13,848 bases of DNA, taken from contig JAPMTY010000031.1 in the NCBI GenBank assembly GCA_026552835.1, positions 1-13,848 of the forward strand, given 5' to 3'. A program made the position numbers and the translations under genes. Source of the stretch: Candidatus Methanoperedens sp. GTDB lineage: Archaea > Halobacteriota > Methanosarcinia > Methanosarcinales > Methanoperedenaceae. The notes under the pieces are model-generated. The model was not told the DNA's origin. It was given only the letters and a program-made list of their open reading frames with translations, and did no database searches. The stretch's first letter is position 1. The number at the start of each line of letters is the position of its first letter. Shown here piece by piece: positions 7,328 to 13,823 of this stretch.

Positions 7328-7636
7328 ATGAACATCTATCTCTATATCGCACTTTTCGGTTTTGTTGTAATTATTTTTTTGACGCTTCGCGATATTCGCA
7401 TCTTCCGTCGCACCAAGATTGAATCATACAGGAAAGGCGCGATACGTGGCATGCTTGCGGGGGCGCTGGCATGGATTGGACTGGTAGTCACCGCAGCAAA
7501 TCCAGGCAATCCGGTAATCGGGCTTACTATAATGCTTGTGGCTATCTATCTTAACGGGAAAGGCAATCGTGAGGACGTGTTCGGGAATGCGCCCCTGGCA
7601 AAAAGGGTACTCGGGGAGACGACAATCAAAAATTAA
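7328..7636 (+). CDS. Small membrane protein (102 aa), unknown function
   Basis: I do not recognise a family. The product has three hydrophobic stretches at about residues 3-20, 42-57 and 61-75. A basic loop at 21-40 ([20 protein letters not shown]) lies between the first two, and a polar tail runs from 77 to 102. By the positive-inside rule the loop would be cytoplasmic. It starts one base after the HARP stop with a weak GGAT upstream, so it is almost certainly co-transcribed with HARP. No signal peptide cleavage site, catalytic motif or Cys/His pattern is visible. Base usage resembles the neighbours, so nothing suggests recent transfer. It may be a conserved hypothetical of the lineage. Confidence 0.8.
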   Translation: MNIYLYIALFGFVVIIFLTLRDIRIFRRTKIESYRKGAIRGMLAGALAWIGLVVTAANPGNPVIGLTIMLVAIYLNGKGNREDVFGNAPLAKRVLGETTIKN

Positions 7637-7686
7637 GCGACTGCGAAACCAAAACTATTTCATTCCATAACAACAAAAACAGGGCA

Positions 7687-8508
7687 ATGCTTACCAAACG
7701 AATCATCCCGTGCCTTGATGTAACACTCGATAGGAGTGGGGGCTGTGTAGTCAAGGGAGTCGAGTTCGTGCATTTGCGGGATGCAGGAGACCCTGTGGAG
7801 CTTGCAAAGAGATATAACGAGGAGGGAGCTGACGAGCTTGTTTTCCTGGATATCACCGCATCCCATGAACGGCGTTGTACGATGATTGACGTGATAGAGA
7901 GAACAGCAGACGAGGTGTTCATCCCTCTCACAGTGGGCGGTGGAATCGCCAGCACGGAGGCGATACGGAACATCCTTCGCGCCGGTGCTGACAAGGTCTC
8001 CATCAATACAGCCGCTGTTAAAAATCCCGACTTTGTTAGGGAATCTTCAGAGATTTTCGGCTCACAGTGCATCGTTACAGCGATAGACTGCAAGCGTAAT
8101 CTCAATATCAAGGATAATAAGGATAAAACCATAATCGAGCTTGAAGACGGGACAAAGGCATGGTACGAGGTTGTAATCTACGGCGGAAGGACACCCACAG
8201 GCCTCGATGCTGTCCAGTGGGCGCAGAAGGTTGAAAATCTTGGTTCAGGTGAAATCCTGCTTACCAGCATGGACAGGGACGGGACAAAGGACGGTTATGA
8301 TTTGCCTGTAACGAAGACGCTTTCCGAAACACTGGATATCCCGATAATAGCCTCAGGCGGCGCAGGAAATATCGCGCACATGTATGACGCCTTCACCGAA
8401 GGCAAGGCTGATGCTGCGCTTGCAGCAAGTATTTTCCATTTCGGGGAATATACGATAGAGGAGGCAAAGGACTATCTGAGAAAAAAAGGCGTGGCAATCC
8501 GGGATTAA
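7687..8508 (+). CDS. hisF: Imidazole glycerol phosphate synthase subunit HisF
   Basis: HisF is the cyclase subunit that, with HisH glutaminase, makes imidazoleglycerol phosphate and AICAR from PRFAR. The (beta/alpha)8 barrel of 273 aa has catalytic D11 (PCLDVT) and D134 (AIDCKR), the phosphate-binding VGGGI at 83-87, and [16 protein letters not shown] and ASGGAGN in the second half. It is longer than the about 250-aa bacterial enzyme because of a hydrophilic insertion at about 138-162, rich in K, D, N and E, following strand 5. The ATG is preceded by AGGG at 4-7 bases. HisH is not in the window, so the partner gene lies elsewhere. The stop is 2 bases from the convergent stop of the DUF21-CBS gene. 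Confidence 0.97.
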   Translation: MLTKRIIPCLDVTLDRSGGCVVKGVEFVHLRDAGDPVELAKRYNEEGADELVFLDITASHERRCTMIDVIERTADEVFIPLTVGGGIASTEAIRNILRAGADKVSINTAAVKNPDFVRESSEIFGSQCIVTAIDCKRNLNIKDNKDKTIIELEDGTKAWYEVVIYGGRTPTGLDAVQWAQKVENLGSGEILLTSMDRDGTKDGYDLPVTKTLSETLDIPIIASGGAGNIAHMYDAFTEGKADAALAASIFHFGEYTIEEAKDYLRKKGVAIRD

Positions 8509-8510
8509 TA

Positions 8511-9503
8511 CTACTCTATATTCCTGATTTCACCCACGATATTTTCAAGCAGCAGCCCAAGCGTTATAAGACCGAGCGGCTTTCCTTCCTCATTTACCAC
8601 AAAGCACATGCTTGATTGGCTGCCTTTTATCAAATCCACAAGCTCAAGCAGGGAAGTGTCTGGGGATGCAAATAATGCCGGTCTTGCCAGTTCCTTTATA
8701 GGTTTTTTCCTGTTTGTGATGTTGTTCAATGCATCTCTCATATGCACAAAGCCCAGGATTTTGCCTTCGCTGGTTACAGGGATTCGTGCAAATTTTTTTG
8801 TGCGGACAAGTTCAATTGCATCTTCCAGAGTTGCCGAGGAATCTATACAGGTAACCTTTTCGATCGGTATCATTATATCTTTTGCTTTTATTCCTGAAAA
8901 ATCAAGCGCAGATTTGAGAAGATGCGTCTCCTGTTTCTGGATTACCCCTTCTTCTTCACCCATTTCAATCAGATGGGAGAGGTCCTCGCGCAGGAAAATG
9001 GGCTCCCTGATGGAAGTGCTCGACCCGATTAACCTCAATAATACATTCGTGAATCCCGTAAAAAAGAGGATTAAAGGTTTTAGAAGCCATACGAGGAATT
9101 TCATTACGGGTGCGAGTTTGTAGGCTATCTCCGGGTTCCTTGCAGCGTATGCTTTCGGGGTTATTTCTGCAAAAGCCACGATAAGGAACGTTGCGATTAT
9201 AGTTGCCAGTGTTATGGCATCCGGGCCAAAAATATCGATGACAACGGCCGTTATTAACACCGAGATGGTTATATTGACAATGTTGTTGCCGATTAAGATC
9301 ACGGCAAGGAAATTTTCAGGGGTATTGAGAAGGTCTTTCAGGATGACGGCATTTTTCCGCCCTTTTGCAAGGTGGCCTTTGAGCCGAACCCTGTTCTGGG
9401 ATGTTATCGAGGTTTCTGAAAGGCTGAAGAAGATGGATGCAAGCATCAGGAAAATTAGTACAATTATTATTAAAGTTAGCTCAGGGAGTGACAATAGATT
9501 CAC
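8511..9503 (-). CDS. CNNM/CorC-family membrane protein with DUF21 and two CBS domains
   Basis: The family (CNNM, CorB/CorC, HlyC-like) is linked to Mg2+ transport or homeostasis. The 330-aa protein has a DUF21 transmembrane domain with hydrophobic segments near residues 8-28, 63-92, 96-115 and 133-160. It includes the small-residue LSETS turn and the FAEITPKAYAARNP motif typical of DUF21. Residues about 205-255 (IMIPIEKVTCIDSSATLEDA) form the first CBS domain and 272-325 the second, a Bateman module that binds adenine nucleotides in relatives. The C-terminal CorC_HlyC domain found in longer members is absent. The start is GTG 9503; no Shine-Dalgarno is seen, and a TTG at 9494 is possible. It is convergent with hisF. 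Confidence 0.9.
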   Translation of the reverse strand: MNLLSLPELTLIIIVLIFLMLASIFFSLSETSITSQNRVRLKGHLAKGRKNAVILKDLLNTPENFLAVILIGNNIVNITISVLITAVVIDIFGPDAITLATIIATFLIVAFAEITPKAYAARNPEIAYKLAPVMKFLVWLLKPLILFFTGFTNVLLRLIGSSTSIREPIFLREDLSHLIEMGEEEGVIQKQETHLLKSALDFSGIKAKDIMIPIEKVTCIDSSATLEDAIELVRTKKFARIPVTSEGKILGFVHMRDALNNITNRKKPIKELARPALFASPDTSLLELVDLIKGSQSSMCFVVNEEGKPLGLITLGLLLENIVGEIRNIE

Positions 9504-9606
9504 CAGTTAAGCCTGTTAAATGCATGGATGCTCTTAAAACTAATCTTGAAAACCGGTTTAACTAAGTATAATTAACTGGAGATGGGCCAATTGGCTCAAT
9601 TTTGAT

Positions 9607-9622
9607 TTGGCTCTTTAGCCAA
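9607..9622. repeat. Hairpin TTGGCT-CTTT-AGCCAA with a nearby repeated arm
   Basis: A perfect 6-base stem closes a 4-base loop. The TTGGCTC arm also occurs at 9591-9597, within the palindrome GCCAATTGGC (9586-9595), so two alternative stem-loops can form within 40 bases. On the minus strand this lies between the end of the 41-aa ORF and the DUF21-CBS gene, and could be a 3'-end signal or an operator. The plus-strand T-rich flank is short, so a classical terminator is not certain. Confidence 0.35.
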
Positions 9623-9624
9623 TC

Positions 9625-9750
9625 TTAATTATTTACCTGGCGTTTTTCTTTATAGCTGCAGGATACGCCATATTCGCATGCGCGGCTCTCTTCCCATGTC
9701 TGGGTGATTATGCGCGTTACGCAATTGATATCCGAATGTTTGCATTTCAT
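9625..9750 (-). CDS. Possible 41-aa Cys-containing mini-protein
   Basis: An ATG at 9750 opens a 41-codon ORF starting MKCKHSDINCVTRIITQTWE, with cysteines at 3, 10, 25 and 31, ending at TAA 9625. A partial Shine-Dalgarno, AAGGTAAT, lies about 3-10 bases before the start. The CKHSDINC pattern and the four cysteines suggest a small metal-binding protein. It sits between hisS and the DUF21-CBS gene on the same strand, and hairpins flank both ends. I recognise no family. The call is weak because the ORF is so short; it could equally be non-coding. Confidence 0.35.
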   Translation of the reverse strand: MKCKHSDINCVTRIITQTWEESRACEYGVSCSYKEKRQVNN

Positions 9751-9774
9751 ATTATTACCTTGCCGAGACATTTC

Positions 9775-9793
9775 CGGCTACCGCTCTTAGCCG
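9775..9793 (-). terminator. Possible hairpin downstream of hisS
   Basis: CGGCTA and TAGCCG form a 6-base stem with a 7-base loop about 64-80 bases beyond the hisS stop. It could stabilise or end the hisS transcript, but there is no strong U-run after it, and archaeal termination relies mainly on U-runs. Confidence 0.25.
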
Positions 9794-9856
9794 TTCACAA
9801 TTGTATTAGTGTGGGTGTGAGAAAAGTGTGATTATGTGATGATATGAATTCGAGTT

Positions 9857-11089
9857 CTAATCTTTCATTCTTCCAACCACTTCCTCCACCGTCACCAGTT
9901 CCTGCACCCCCGTCTTCATATCCTTGAGCGCCACCTTCCCTGCATCAAGCTCGTTCTTCCCTACAATCACCACATGACTTGCGCCAATCGTATTTGCATA
10001 GGAAATCTGGTCTTTGAACTTGCGCCCCATTACATCGATGTAGGTTGAAACGTGCCCCCTGAGTTTATTTGCGATAACGATTGCTTCTTTTCGCGTGTCA
10101 TCAAACGATACGACCACGATTCGCTTTATTTCTGCGGGTTTTGCCTCGCATATCTCCATTATCCTGTCAAACCCGATAGCGTATCCTGTTGAGGGCGTAT
10201 CCTCGCCCCCAAAGAGCGCCGCGAGGCGATAGGAGCCGCCGCCGCATACCTGGTTCTGCGCGCCCAGTCCCTCGCAGTATATCTCAAAAACCATGCCTGT
10301 ATAATAATCAAGACCCCTTGCAATTCCAAAGTCAATCTGGTATTCCAGCCCGTACACGTCCAGCAGGTCAAGAAGCGCCTCGAACTGCGACATCGCCTCG
10401 GTATCCCCGATGAGTTCCCGGGCTTCATGTACGGCATTTTCACCCCGAAGTCCTATCAGGCGGAATAGCTTCCCCCGCATTTCATCAGGCGCCTGGAGCT
10501 CATCAAGGAACTCCTCAAGCCCCTTATCATCCTTTTTATCCACAAGGCGCATGATTTTGCTCTGGTGCTCAGGCTTTACGTCCTTAAGCAATGCCCGCAC
10601 AATCCCAAGATGCCCCACATGCAGGTCTCCGCGAACGCCCGCGCTGTTTAGCATTTCAACCGCAAGCGCTATAACCTCCGCATCCGATTCCGGGCGCGCG
10701 CTTCCGATAATCTCCACGCCGAACTGGAAAAACTCGCGAAACCGCCCTTTTTGCGGACGCTCGTACCTGAAACAGTTATCAAAATAAAAGAATTTCAGGG
10801 GCTTTGGCGATTTCTGGAGTTCCTCCACATACATCCTCATCACAGGCGCGGTGAGTTCCGGGCGCAGTGCAATCTCGCGGTCTCCTTTATCCTTGAAGTT
10901 ATATATCTCGCCGAGGATTCCTTCGCCGGACTTTAATGTGAATAGCTCGATATGCTCAAAAGTCGGGGTCTTGATTTCGCCGTATCCCCATCTTGTTGCA
11001 GCCTCACGCAGCTTATTCTCAACATACCTTCGTTTTACCATCTCATCCGGTAAAAAATCGCGTGTGCCGCGGGGTCTCTGAAGTTCCAT
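9857..11089 (-). CDS. hisS: Histidyl-tRNA synthetase
   Basis: This class II synthetase charges tRNA-His. The 410-aa protein shows the N-terminal [12 protein letters not shown] (residues 5-16), the [12 protein letters not shown] segment, and motif 2 as [21 protein letters not shown]. It also has the histidine-specific [13 protein letters not shown] region and motif 3 at GFDRIMEIC. An anticodon-binding domain follows at about 325-410 ([10 protein letters not shown] to the C-terminus). All HisRS hallmark motifs are intact and the length is normal. The start ATG 11089 has GTTTATAAAG about 33 bases upstream, so the leader is very short. It is divergent from the signal peptidase gene, and their promoters share 92 bases. 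Confidence 0.97.
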   Translation of the reverse strand: MELQRPRGTRDFLPDEMVKRRYVENKLREAATRWGYGEIKTPTFEHIELFTLKSGEGILGEIYNFKDKGDREIALRPELTAPVMRMYVEELQKSPKPLKFFYFDNCFRYERPQKGRFREFFQFGVEIIGSARPESDAEVIALAVEMLNSAGVRGDLHVGHLGIVRALLKDVKPEHQSKIMRLVDKKDDKGLEEFLDELQAPDEMRGKLFRLIGLRGENAVHEARELIGDTEAMSQFEALLDLLDVYGLEYQIDFGIARGLDYYTGMVFEIYCEGLGAQNQVCGGGSYRLAALFGGEDTPSTGYAIGFDRIMEICEAKPAEIKRIVVVSFDDTRKEAIVIANKLRGHVSTYIDVMGRKFKDQISYANTIGASHVVIVGKNELDAGKVALKDMKTGVQELVTVEEVVGRMKD

Positions 11090-11117
11090 AAATATCCGCC
11101 ACGATTATGGCTTTGTC

Positions 11118-11127
11118 CTTTATAAAC
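11118..11127 (-). promoter_or_regulatory. Candidate TATA box of hisS
   Basis: On the minus strand GTTTATAAAG is centred about 33 bases before the hisS ATG, predicting transcription start roughly 7 bases upstream of the codon. It lies inside the N-terminal extension of the longer signal-peptidase ORF, which argues against that longer start. Confidence 0.5.
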
Positions 11128-11148
11128 TGTCTGATTATTCGGAGCAAG

Positions 11149-11163
11149 CCTTATTACTTATTC
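11149..11163 (+). promoter_or_regulatory. Candidate TATA box of the signal peptidase gene
   Basis: The run CCTTATTACTTATTC is centred about 26 bases before ATG 11182, the spacing of a leaderless archaeal transcript. It supports ATG 11182 as the start rather than the ATG at 11107. Confidence 0.45.
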
Positions 11164-11181
11164 CGATATTATCTGCCTGCT

Positions 11182-11757
11182 ATGAGCCTGAAGGAAAAAA
11201 TAAAAACTTTCAATGAAAGTGAGAATTTCTGGGTAGCTTTATTACGGGACATTCTATTTGTTGTTGCGGTTGTAGCGATTTTTGCTTCAGTATCCCACAT
11301 AACCCTCGGACTCTGGGCGCCCATGGTTGCTGTGGAAAGCGGCAGCATGATTCCCCACATCCAGATAGGTGATATCATCTTTGTTCAAAGCATAGACCGT
11401 ACTCAGATAATAACATTTGAAACCGGAAAAATCACCAATTATACATCATTTGAGGAACCAGGCGACGTGATCTTATACCGGCCTCTTGGCAGGGTAGGCG
11501 TTACGCCCATAATCCACCGTGCAATGAATTATGTTGAAACCGGGGAGCCCATGTGGGCAGGCGGTCCACTTGCACCTCATGCCGGCTATATCACAAAAGG
11601 AGACAACACGAAGACAAATCCTGCTTATGACCAGCAGGGCAGTATAAGTTATCTACAGCCCGTAAAAAAAGAGTGGGTCATCGGGGTTGCGCGATTTTAC
11701 AGGGTTCCTGTTCTTGGTTATGTGTCCCTTATTCCCAGGAAAATATTAGGCGTATAG
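11182..11757 (+). CDS. sec11: Signal peptidase I, archaeal Sec11 type
   Basis: This membrane serine protease removes Sec-type signal peptides on the outer face of the membrane. The product of 191 aa has an N-terminal membrane anchor at about 21-45, then the catalytic serine in VESGSMIPH (S55). His112 (PIIHRAMNY) replaces the bacterial lysine, and GDNTKTNPAYD supplies the acidic residues (D141 and D150), so it is the eukaryote/archaea S-H-D type. IGDIIFVQS and GDVILYRP are the usual barrel strands. I chose ATG 11182 rather than 11107, because the longer form would cover the hisS promoter and adds a non-conserved basic tail, and because a TATA-like run fits 11182. Its end overlaps the convergent cdc6 gene by 12 bases. 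Confidence 0.9.
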   Translation: MSLKEKIKTFNESENFWVALLRDILFVVAVVAIFASVSHITLGLWAPMVAVESGSMIPHIQIGDIIFVQSIDRTQIITFETGKITNYTSFEEPGDVILYRPLGRVGVTPIIHRAMNYVETGEPMWAGGPLAPHAGYITKGDNTKTNPAYDQQGSISYLQPVKKEWVIGVARFYRVPVLGYVSLIPRKILGV

Positions 11758-12987
11758 TTTTGTCTGGTTCGGGGGCCTGTAATCCTCAAGAGGTTTTAGC
11801 CTGTAATCTTCAAAAAGAACTTTGCTGGTGCTGTCGGTCGGGACTGAGAGGGATATTTCTTTGGTTCTCCCATACCTTCCCTTGCTGACAATAGTCGCGT
11901 TCAGGATTCCAAGCATATCGAGCTCGGATATTAGATCGGTCACCCTGCGCTGTGTCAGGACTTCGATTCCGATTATCTTGCACATCTGTTTGTAAATATT
12001 ATAGGCTTCACCCGTTGTTATGCTGCTGTTGCCATTATGACCGAGAAGAACCGCGCTTAAAAGGATGAGCTTGGACTGGCTTGGAAGGGTTCTCACCGCT
12101 TCGGCTATCCTGTCTATCTCTATTTTCTCCTGGGCATGTTTAACGTGTGTCTCCTGTACCCTGGGCGCTTTCACCCGCTCTGCAAGTTCGCCAGACACAC
12201 GCAATAAATCCAGCGCACGCCTTGCATCACCATGCTCCTGTGCGGCATATGCTGCACACAGAGGTATCACCATCTCTTCAAGAGCTCCCTGTTTAAAAGC
12301 AGTATCGGCTCTCTGGCGCAGGATGTCCCTTATCTGGTTGGCATCGTATGGCGGGAAGATTATCTCTTCTTCGCCAAGTGAGCTTTTTACTCTCGGGTCA
12401 AGGAATTCTGTGAATTTCAAGTCGTTGGTAACTCCTATGAGGCTCACTTTTGCTTTTTTCAGGTCTGAATTTATCCTGGTGAGATTGTAGAGGACATCGT
12501 CCCCTTTGATTATGAGCTTATCCACTTCATCAAGAATGATTATCGCGATGCGCTTCTCAGAATCCAGCGCATTCTTAAGTTCAGTATATACTTGGTCGGT
12601 CGGCCAGCCGGTCATGGGAATCTCTTTATCAAAGTGCCTTGCCAGGGATGCCAGAAGGCGATACTGCGTATCCACAATTTCACAGTTAATATAAACAACT
12701 TTACACGGCACGCCGTGTAGCTCGCCGGTACGCTCAAGCTCCTTGCCTACATGTTTTGCAACCGCGGTCTTGCCTGTTCCGGTCTTGCCGTATATCAAAA
12801 TATTTGAGGGTGTTTCTCCCCTGAGCGCAGATACCAGTATCGTGGCCAGCCCTTTAACCTGTTCGTCCCTGTGGGGAAGATGATCCGGTGTATATGAAGA
12901 ACGGAGAACCTCCCTGTTCTCAAATATGTTTGCACCCATTAACATATCCTCGAAAATACCATTTATTGTCATCGCTTTGCTATCCAT
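11746..12987 (-). CDS. cdc6: Orc1/Cdc6 replication initiator
   Basis: This AAA+ protein binds origin recognition boxes and loads the MCM helicase. The 413-aa product has Walker A GKTGTGKT at 67-74, Walker B IIILDEVD with D153-E154, sensor 1 GVTND around N188, and sensor 2 GDARRALDLLR near 253-263. A winged-helix DNA-binding domain follows at about 305-413 (TQRRVTDLISELDMLGIL). All catalytic parts are intact. The start ATG 12987 has a near-perfect Shine-Dalgarno GGAGGT at 12995-13000, 7 bases upstream. An inverted ORB-like repeat lies within about 20 bases of that site, and the origin-like region is directly upstream, the usual archaeal arrangement. The 3' end overlaps the signal peptidase gene tail to tail by 12 bases. 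Confidence 0.97.
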   Translation of the reverse strand: MDSKAMTINGIFEDMLMGANIFENREVLRSSYTPDHLPHRDEQVKGLATILVSALRGETPSNILIYGKTGTGKTAVAKHVGKELERTGELHGVPCKVVYINCEIVDTQYRLLASLARHFDKEIPMTGWPTDQVYTELKNALDSEKRIAIIILDEVDKLIIKGDDVLYNLTRINSDLKKAKVSLIGVTNDLKFTEFLDPRVKSSLGEEEIIFPPYDANQIRDILRQRADTAFKQGALEEMVIPLCAAYAAQEHGDARRALDLLRVSGELAERVKAPRVQETHVKHAQEKIEIDRIAEAVRTLPSQSKLILLSAVLLGHNGNSSITTGEAYNIYKQMCKIIGIEVLTQRRVTDLISELDMLGILNATIVSKGRYGRTKEISLSVPTDSTSKVLFEDYRLKPLEDYRPPNQTKLYA

Positions 12988-12994
12988 ACCTTTA

Positions 12995-13000
12995 ACCTCC
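12995..13000 (-). promoter_or_regulatory. Strong ribosome-binding site of cdc6
   Basis: GGAGGT on the minus strand, 7 bases before the ATG at 12987, is the best Shine-Dalgarno of the window and fixes the cdc6 start. It also shows the transcript has a leader, so the ORB-like box at 13003-13023 is either transcribed or at the promoter. Confidence 0.85.
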
Positions 13001-13002
13001 TA

Positions 13003-13023
13003 CACTCCAACGGAAAGATGGGT
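13003..13023 (+). repeat. ORB-like box 0, inverted copy in the cdc6 leader
   Basis: CACTCCAACGGAAA at 13003-13016, followed by GATGGGT, is the reverse complement, at 13 of 14 positions, of TTTCCATTGGAGTG at 13052-13065. It resembles the archaeal ORB form CTCCAGTGGAAACGAAGGGG as I recall it. Its position between the origin and the cdc6 ribosome site suggests that the initiator may bind its own leader. Confidence 0.7.
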
Positions 13024-13041
13024 ATTAAGACTTATGGTTCT

Positions 13042-13065
13042 CACCCCTTTGTTTCCATTGGAGTG
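13042..13065 (-). repeat. ORB-like box 1
   Basis: The plus strand reads CACCCCTTTG then TTTCCATTGGAGTG, the reverse complement of the archaeal origin recognition box including its G-run (CCCC here). This is the best match in the region. It forms a head-to-head inverted pair with the box at 13003, with the G-runs facing each other. Confidence 0.8.
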
Positions 13066-13182
13066 AGTGGGGACTTCACAAGTTTTCTTTTTGAAAATCA
13101 GATACTGTAGAGGGCGTGGAGACCTTGTGTTTATAACCTGCTATTGTCTGTTCAAAAATCAGATTTGACATCTGCGACTAAA

Positions 13183-13204
13183 AATCCCTTGTTTCGTGTG
13201 GAGT
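13183..13204 (-). repeat. ORB-like box 2
   Basis: The plus strand reads AATCCC then TTGTTTCGTGTGGAGT. It shares TTGTTTC and TGGAG with box 1 and has the same orientation; the G-run is shorter. Confidence 0.65.
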
Positions 13205-13216
13205 TTTAAAGCAGAC

Positions 13217-13240
13217 CAACCCCATTGTTTCGTCTGGAAA
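13217..13240 (-). repeat. ORB-like box 3
   Basis: The plus strand reads CAACCCCA then TTGTTTCGTCTGGAAA, the same orientation as boxes 1 and 2 with an intact CCCC run. It lies about 13 bases after box 2 and directly beside the A-rich edge of the AT-rich tract. Confidence 0.7.
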
Positions 13241-13305
13241 GCAACAAAAACAAATGAATCTGAAGATAGAAGTATAACAAAAACCCATGTGACCCCGTAA
13301 ACACT

Positions 13306-13435
13306 TCACTGTATATAAATTATTCGGTTTTAGCATAATATAAAATTAAAGATGAAAATATAGAAACATAGAGAAAACCATTGAGTGTAAATAAACCCAA
13401 ATAACGATATGCACTGAACTAATTAAACCCAATCA
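13306..13435. other. AT-rich tract, candidate DNA unwinding element
   Basis: This stretch is visibly A/T-dominated (for example TATATAAATTATTC at 13312-13325 and ATAATATAAAATTAAAG at 13335-13351) and contains no gene. It lies between ORB boxes 1-3 and the weaker inverted box at 13475, as expected for the unwinding element. AATTTATATA read on the minus strand also looks like a TATA box and could instead drive a long-leader transcript toward cdc6. Confidence 0.55.
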
Positions 13436-13464
13436 TGAAAAAAGCCCAGACTGCCAATCCCACA

Positions 13465-13474
13465 ATTGGCCAAT
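13465..13474. repeat. Palindrome ATTGGCCAAT
   Basis: A perfect 10-base palindrome abuts the ORB-like box at 13475. It may be a regulator or initiator site, or chance. A related palindrome, GCCAATTGGC, occurs at 9586-9595. Confidence 0.4.
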
Positions 13475-13495
13475 CTCCAGCAGAAATAACAGGGT
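13475..13495 (+). repeat. Weak ORB-like box on the far side of the AT-rich tract
   Basis: CTCCAGCAGAAATAACAGGG matches the CTCCAG, GAAA and final GGG parts of the ORB form but differs in between. It is oriented opposite to boxes 1-3, so the AT-rich tract would be flanked by inverted boxes. The match is partial and could be coincidental. Confidence 0.4.
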
Positions 13496-13541
13496 ACCTC
13501 AAGCAACGTTAATATCCCGAAGAAAAAAGATACGAACCGGA

Positions 13542-13823
13542 CTATCTATCAACCGGAATGGATTCAAGACGGCTGGACAAGCCCCAGATCATGGTCCTCG
13601 TATGAATAGGAACATTCGGATCATTGCCGATCTCATCAAGATTTGAAATGACCATTGCCGCTCTTCTTGATGGCGACTCTTTTTCACTGGAGAGGATTTT
13701 TTTGATGTTATCAGCAGAGCGTCTGATATTTCTGGGGACAGAGTCGTCATTGATTATTTTATCAAGGGCATCAACGCACTGTTTTATGACTTCACTTGAG
13801 TTTTCAGGCACAGTTATCACCAT
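13542..13823 (-). CDS. UPF0147 family protein
   Basis: This 93-aa, helix-rich, soluble protein of a family found in archaea has no established function. The sequence has the family's recognisable run IINDDSVPRNIRRSADNIKK at about 23-42 and the NDPNVPIHTRTMIWGLSSRL segment near the end. Full family length is about 85-95 aa, so it is complete. The start is ATG 13823, but a TATA-like GTTTTATAATA at 13831-13841 fits a leaderless GTG at 13811 instead, which would shorten the protein by four residues. It is transcribed toward the origin region and the cdc6 gene. Its closeness to an origin may be incidental. Confidence 0.88.
   Translation of the reverse strand: MVITVPENSSEVIKQCVDALDKIINDDSVPRNIRRSADNIKKILSSEKESPSRRAAMVISNLDEIGNDPNVPIHTRTMIWGLSSRLESIPVDR

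Larger units (their letters stand above)
9504..9856. other. 353-base gap with palindromes and one possible mini-ORF
   Basis: Between the DUF21-CBS gene and hisS there is no conventional gene. It holds the palindrome AAACCGGTTT at 9550-9559 and the palindrome GCCAATTGGC at 9586-9595. There is a hairpin at 9607-9622, a 41-codon Cys-containing ORF at 9625-9750, and a hairpin CGGCTA-N7-TAGCCG at 9775-9793 just beyond the hisS stop. I see no tRNA, riboswitch or insertion sequence in it. An unrecognised small RNA is possible, because structured elements are denser here than in the other gaps. Confidence 0.6.
12988..13541. other. Putative chromosomal replication origin (oriC)
   Basis: This 554-base gene-free region lies directly upstream of orc1/cdc6. 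It contains three ORB-like repeats in one orientation (13042, 13183, 13217), one inverted copy next to the cdc6 ribosome site (13003), an AT-rich tract at about 13306-13435, and a weaker inverted box at 13475. A 10-bp direct repeat AAAATCAGAT occurs at 13094 and 13155. The combination of initiator gene, ORB repeats and an AT-rich unwinding candidate is the standard archaeal origin layout. Whether it fires, and whether other origins exist, cannot be told here. Confidence 0.8.

Noticed and set aside
7626..8132. A 168-aa minus-strand ORF over hisF
   Set aside because: It is a shadow of the hisF frame, which has all family motifs.
11107..11181. A 25-residue N-terminal extension of the signal peptidase from ATG 11107
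   Set aside because: It would overlap the hisS TATA-like box, and a better-placed TATA-like run supports ATG 11182.
13003..13240. CRISPR array or phage attachment repeats as an explanation of the repeats near cdc6
   Set aside because: The repeats are short, unevenly spaced and degenerate, match ORB elements, and no cas or integrase gene is present.
13435..13512. A 25-codon plus-strand ORF (MKKAQTANPTIGQSPAEITG...) inside the origin, whose frame stays protein-like past the TAA
   Set aside because: It has no ribosome site, ends at TAA (not a known recoded stop here), and after about 10 more codons becomes antisense to UPF0147. The A-rich composition explains the Lys/Glu-rich reading.
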